Origin: Paraburkholderia fynbosensis
GTDB lineage: Bacteria; Pseudomonadota; Gammaproteobacteria; Burkholderiales; Burkholderiaceae
Length of the DNA stretch: 64,000 bases
Direction: 5' to 3'
Assembly: GCF_902859935.1 (NCBI RefSeq)
Contig: NZ_CADIKI010000014.1
Location: 62,001 to 126,000, forward strand
Within the stretch, counting starts at the first letter, position 1. Each line of letters begins with the position of its first letter. A program made the translations under genes and the position numbers. Below, in pieces: positions 61,044 to 64,000 of the stretch. A model generated the notes under the pieces. The model worked only from the letters and a program-made list of their open reading frames with translations. It did not search any database and was not told the origin of the DNA.

Positions 61044-61363
61044 GGGTAGCTCCAGCAAAGAGGGTGATGGCACAAGGCGCCGGCGATAGGCAACGCGTGT
61101 TGCCGATGCGGCTAACCCTGACAAGAGACCGGGATCACAGCGCCGGCAGTGGTTGACGAGTCCGCCGAAGCGTTGAATTGGCAACCGAGCCCGGCACAGC
61201 GCGGAAAAGGATGATCCGGCAGGGTTCCCATCATAGGACCCGAGCGCGAGTGCGGGAATACCTGAACGTCTTGAAGATTTGCCTAAAACTCCTGGCGGGA
61301 AGCGCGATAGGCTGTTTGATGCTAAATTTCAAGCATTATTCTCTTGCTCGTCACTATACCGTC
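61044..61363. other. Intergenic region, divergent promoters
   Basis: A 320-bp gap between the divergent yahK-like and AraC genes. It must carry both promoters and probably AraC-type half-sites, but I could not define a convincing direct repeat by eye. Confidence 0.35.
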
Positions 61364-62332
61364 ATGTCAACCCGTTCTGCTGAACCCGTCTTGGCCGATC
61401 CCGCGCAACAGCGCGTGTTCGATTTGTTCGAGGTGCTCGCGCCGAATCCGGGCATCACGCGTTCGAGTCTGGAAGGCGTCAACCTGATGCGCGCGAACAG
61501 CCCCATGCCGCGCATGCCGGTCATGTATGAGCCGAGCATCGTGATTGTTTGTCAAGGGCGCAAGCGCGGCTTTCTCGGCGATCAGGTGTTCCAGTATGAC
61601 GCGCAGCAGTACCTCGTGCTGTCGGTGCCGCTGCCGTTCGAATGCGAGACCGAGGCGAGTGTGGAAAAGCCGTTTCTCGCGATTTCGATTCGGGTCGATC
61701 TGACCATGGTTGCCGAGTTGTTGATGGCGCTGAACGAGACGCAGGGCGCCACGCAGAACGAACCGGTCGGCATCTATTCGACGCCGCTCGACCCGGCGCT
61801 ATGCAATGCGGTGCAGCGTCTGATGGACGCCCTGGCCTCGCCGCTCGACGCGCGCATTCTCGCGCCCGGCGTGGTGCGAGAAATCTGTTATCGCGTGTTG
61901 ACGGGCGAGCAGGGCGACGCGATTCGCGCGGCGCTCACGCATCAGAATCATTTCGGTCGCATTGCAAAGGCACTGCGCCGCATTCATGCGGACTACCACG
62001 GACAACTCGACGTCGATATGCTCGCCTCCGAAGCGGGCATGAGTCTCGCGGTGTTTCATGCGCAGTTCAAAGCCGTGACGGCGACCTCGCCGATGCAATA
62101 CGTGAAGACCACACGTTTGCATCACGCGCGTTTGCTGATGGTGCAGGATGGTTTGAATGTGGGCGCAGCGGCAGCGCGCGTGGGTTACGAGAGCGCGTCG
62201 CAATTCAGCCGCGAGTTCAAGCGCCTGTTCGGCCTGAGTCCGGTCGACGAAGTCAAACGCATGCGCACCGTCTACGATGCGCCGCCGCCGCGCCTGCTGA
62301 AGCCGGTCGCGCGCTACGTCACCGCCGTCTAG
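61364..62332 (+). CDS. AraC-family transcriptional regulator
   Basis: A 322-aa regulator. The N-terminal AraC_N/cupin region (about 25-190; MRANSPMPRMPVMYEPSIVIVCQGRKRGFLGDQVFQYDAQQYLVLSVPLPFECETEA) is followed by a C-terminal two-HTH DNA-binding domain (about 215-310; DMLASEAGMSLAVFHAQFKAVTATSPMQYVKTTRLHHARLLM and VGYESASQFSREFKRLFGLSP). The ATG at 61364 is preferred because the upstream frame is not conserved-looking. It belongs to the group often adjacent to YahK-like reductases, and would respond to an aldehyde or related toxin. It is convergent with the msrP-like gene. Confidence 0.88.
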   Translation: MSTRSAEPVLADPAQQRVFDLFEVLAPNPGITRSSLEGVNLMRANSPMPRMPVMYEPSIVIVCQGRKRGFLGDQVFQYDAQQYLVLSVPLPFECETEASVEKPFLAISIRVDLTMVAELLMALNETQGATQNEPVGIYSTPLDPALCNAVQRLMDALASPLDARILAPGVVREICYRVLTGEQGDAIRAALTHQNHFGRIAKALRRIHADYHGQLDVDMLASEAGMSLAVFHAQFKAVTATSPMQYVKTTRLHHARLLMVQDGLNVGAAAARVGYESASQFSREFKRLFGLSPVDEVKRMRTVYDAPPPRLLKPVARYVTAV

Positions 62333-62363
62333 CCGCATCAGGGTAGTGGTGCGGCGCGCTCGC

Positions 62364-63164
62364 TTATAAGCCGCTGAACCAGTTGTAGCCCTGGTCCTCC
62401 CAATAGCCGCCGGGATTCGTGTTGGTCACGAAGATCGCCGCGATATGCTTGGGGTTCTTGAAGCCGAGCTTGGTCGGCACGCGCAGCTTCAGCGGGTAGC
62501 CGTATTTGGCCGGCAGCGGCGCGTTGCCGAAATCGAGCGTCAATTGCGTTTGCGGATGTAGCGCCGTCGCCATGTCGAGGCTCGAGTAATAGCGGTCCGC
62601 GCATTTGAAGCCGACATAGCGCGCATTCAGATCGGCGCCGATACGTTCGAGGAACGTGCGAAACGGCACACCGCGCCATTGCCCGATCGCGCTCCATCCT
62701 TCGATGCAGATATGGCGCGTGATCTGCGAAGCTTGCGGCAACGCGCGCAATTGATCGAGATTCCAGGTGCGCTTGTCCGCGACGAGTCCCGACACTTCCA
62801 GCCGATACGTCGAACCGTCGATATCCGGCGCGTCGAACTCCGGGTAGAACGCGTTGAAGGGAAAGGGATCGGTGATCTCGCGCGCCGAATACGTCGGCGC
62901 AAGCTTGTTACGGTCGAACAGCCACGCCTGGACGCGATCGTTCCAGCGCGACATCGCCCACAGCACCTTGTCGACGGAATCGTTGTCCTGCATGTTGCAG
63001 CCCGAGAGCATCGCGAGCGCGCCGATCGACAGCGACGAGCGCAGAAACAGCCGCCGTTGCAGCCGCTCGATTTGCGGCTGATGATCGGCGAGAACGAGCC
63101 GCGCCGGCCGGGTGTCGGTGGCGTCGGTGGCGCGGGTAGCGCGGGTAGGTTTGGATGCGCTCAT
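62364..63164 (-). CDS. MsrP-like molybdopterin-dependent oxidoreductase
   Basis: A 266-aa sulfite-oxidase-fold molybdoenzyme, similar to MsrP, the catalytic subunit of periplasmic methionine-sulfoxide reductase. The catalytic molybdenum ligand is predicted as Cys153 in TRHICIEGWSAIGQWRGVPF. FYPEFDAPDIDGSTYRLEVSGLV, YGYPLKLRVPTKLGFKNPKHIAAI and the WEDQGYNWFSGL C terminus fit the family. The N terminus has RRLFLRSSLSIGALAMLSGC, a Tat-type twin arginine together with a lipobox ending at a Cys. The start overlaps the cytochrome gene's stop (ATGA). Its partner is not YedZ-like, so it may be a related enzyme rather than MsrP. Confidence 0.82.
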   Translation of the reverse strand: MSASKPTRATRATDATDTRPARLVLADHQPQIERLQRRLFLRSSLSIGALAMLSGCNMQDNDSVDKVLWAMSRWNDRVQAWLFDRNKLAPTYSAREITDPFPFNAFYPEFDAPDIDGSTYRLEVSGLVADKRTWNLDQLRALPQASQITRHICIEGWSAIGQWRGVPFRTFLERIGADLNARYVGFKCADRYYSSLDMATALHPQTQLTLDFGNAPLPAKYGYPLKLRVPTKLGFKNPKHIAAIFVTNTNPGGYWEDQGYNWFSGL

Positions 63165-63802
63165 GCCTGAGTCCTTTCATGCGCAGTACCGTGGGCGCGA
63201 CGCGCGCGTCCGCTCAGCATCGGCAGCAACGTGCGCGGCACCAGCAGTACCAGCGCCAGATGCACGACGACGAAGCCGACCACGCCCGCCATGGCGATGA
63301 AATGCACGCGTCGCGCGAAATCGAAGCCGCCGAAGAGCGCGGTCAGCCAGGAGAATTGCACCGGCTTCCAGATCGACAGTCCCGACGCGACCAGCAGCAC
63401 GCCGAGGCACAGCACGAACAGATAGAGCGCGCGCTGCACCGCGTTGTATTTGCCGGTATCGTGCGGCAGTTTGAAGCGCAGCGCCAACGCCGCGTCGTGC
63501 ACGACCTCGCGCGGATAGACCGGCAGCAGCTTGCGGCGCAAATGCCCGCGACCCATGCCGTACGCCAGGTACAGCAGCCCGTTCGCACACAGCAGCCACA
63601 TCGCCGCGAAGTGCCAGGCGATCGAGCCGCCCAGCCATCCGCCGACGGTCGCCCACGCCGGAAATGTGAACGGGAAGAAGGGCGACGCGTTGTAAATCGC
63701 CCAGCCGCTCATCACCATGCAGACCATCGCGAACGCATTGATCCAGTGCGTCACGCGGACGACGAGCGGGTGAACGATCAGGCGAGCTTGCGATTCGGAC
63801 AT
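63161..63802 (-). CDS. Cytochrome b-like membrane subunit (partner of the MsrP-like enzyme)
   Basis: A 213-aa membrane protein with four to five predicted helices. Candidate heme ligands are histidines in VVRVTHWINAFAMVCMVMSG, AWHFAAMWLL, RRVHFIAM and VHLALVLL. This order, beginning HPLVVRVTHW, resembles the cytochrome b561/thiosulfate-reductase cytochrome-b group rather than MsrQ/YedZ. The ATG at 63802 is chosen over a GTG at 63817. Its stop overlaps the MsrP-like start by 4 bp, so electrons probably pass from this heme protein to the molybdoenzyme. Confidence 0.83.
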   Translation of the reverse strand: MSESQARLIVHPLVVRVTHWINAFAMVCMVMSGWAIYNASPFFPFTFPAWATVGGWLGGSIAWHFAAMWLLCANGLLYLAYGMGRGHLRRKLLPVYPREVVHDAALALRFKLPHDTGKYNAVQRALYLFVLCLGVLLVASGLSIWKPVQFSWLTALFGGFDFARRVHFIAMAGVVGFVVVHLALVLLVPRTLLPMLSGRARRAHGTAHERTQA

Positions 63803-63893
63803 GAGCGAAGAGGACACGCGAACGGGAACTGGAAAGCCGCGTCGTCAAAGAGCGCGGCTGCCTGGGTGATCGATGAAAGCCTGCGCCGCGCCC

Positions 63894-64000
63894 TTACATC
63901 GGCGGCGTTACGCCGTGCTCGCCGGCCGAGATGAAGTTCGCCGCCATCGAGCCGTCCGCTTCCTTGTGCGCGAACAGCACGACCTTGGCGCCAGGCACCA
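63894..64000 (-). CDS. Hypothetical protein, C-terminal fragment
   Basis: Only the last ~34 codons are inside the window. They read VPGAKVVLFAHKEADGSMAANFISAGEHGVTPPM, then a TAA at 63894-63896. It is probably the gene upstream of the cytochrome/MsrP-like operon on the same strand (91 bp apart). The Gly-rich soluble end and GAKVVLFAHKEADGS phrase suggest a small secreted or periplasmic protein of a Burkholderia type, but I recognise no family. Confidence 0.5.
   Translation of the reverse strand, partial: VPGAKVVLFAHKEADGSMAANFISAGEHGVTPPM

Overview
The window is GC-rich (apparently above 60%), gene-dense DNA typical of a Burkholderiaceae chromosome, most likely Paraburkholderia. This rests on close matches I recall to proteobacterial families (IlvD, Zwf, ExuT, GarD, GarL, YahK), abundant LysR/GntR/AraC regulators and a 16-strand-type Burkholderia porin. 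No rRNA, tRNA, phage, transposase or CRISPR array was seen.

Region 1 (about 0.8-23.8 kb) is a hexuronate/hexarate catabolic island. It holds two uronate dehydrogenases, an ExuT-like and a GudP-like MFS carrier, a full TRAP transporter (dctPQM), a porin, an SMP-30 lactonase, galactarate dehydratase (garD), 5-dehydro-4-deoxyglucarate dehydratase (kdgD), 2-oxoglutarate-semialdehyde dehydrogenase, the alternative aldolase route (garL, garR), a FadR-type regulator and an exported GH28 polygalacturonase. Together they describe pectin fragment -> galacturonate -> galactarate -> 5-keto-4-deoxyglucarate, which then either goes to 2-oxoglutarate or is split to pyruvate plus tartronate semialdehyde. A 19-bp near-palindrome with consensus close to TTATAMGTCRTCGTACAAC recurs at nine places in front of these genes, including the regulator itself, and so marks a probable regulon. 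The housekeeping gene ilvD sits inside the island without that motif.

Region 2 (23.9-34.1 kb) is mixed accessory metabolism: a tautomerase, a class II aldolase, a urea transporter, a glycolipid-binding-like protein, a decayed alpha/beta hydrolase, a GNAT acetyltransferase, an RpiR regulator, a divergent EamA exporter/MocR regulator pair, an orphan TAXI binding protein and a zinc-ribbon/TPR-like membrane protein.

Region 3 (34.5-48.8 kb) holds a DHA2 efflux pump with divergent TetR, an RraA-like protein, a lone receiver, Zur, a GST, a NERD-helicase, a phosphoribosyltransferase-HAD fusion, a sulfite-oxidase-fold secreted protein overlapping a hybrid histidine kinase, a BetR-receiver protein, and hipBA. 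The hipBA promoter carries five 17-bp operators at an exact 26-bp period.

Region 4 (49-64 kb) holds an FAD oxidase/C39-like/ornithine-cyclodeaminase group with a potassium-channel fragment between the members, zwf, two LysR regulators with a PRISE-type reductase and a lipoprotein nucleoside hydrolase, a 646-bp inverted-repeat element at 59272-59917, a YahK-type reductase divergent from an AraC regulator, and an operon for a MsrP-like molybdoenzyme with a cytochrome b partner that continues off the window end.

All function calls come from reading translated sequence and recalled family features; no database search was run.
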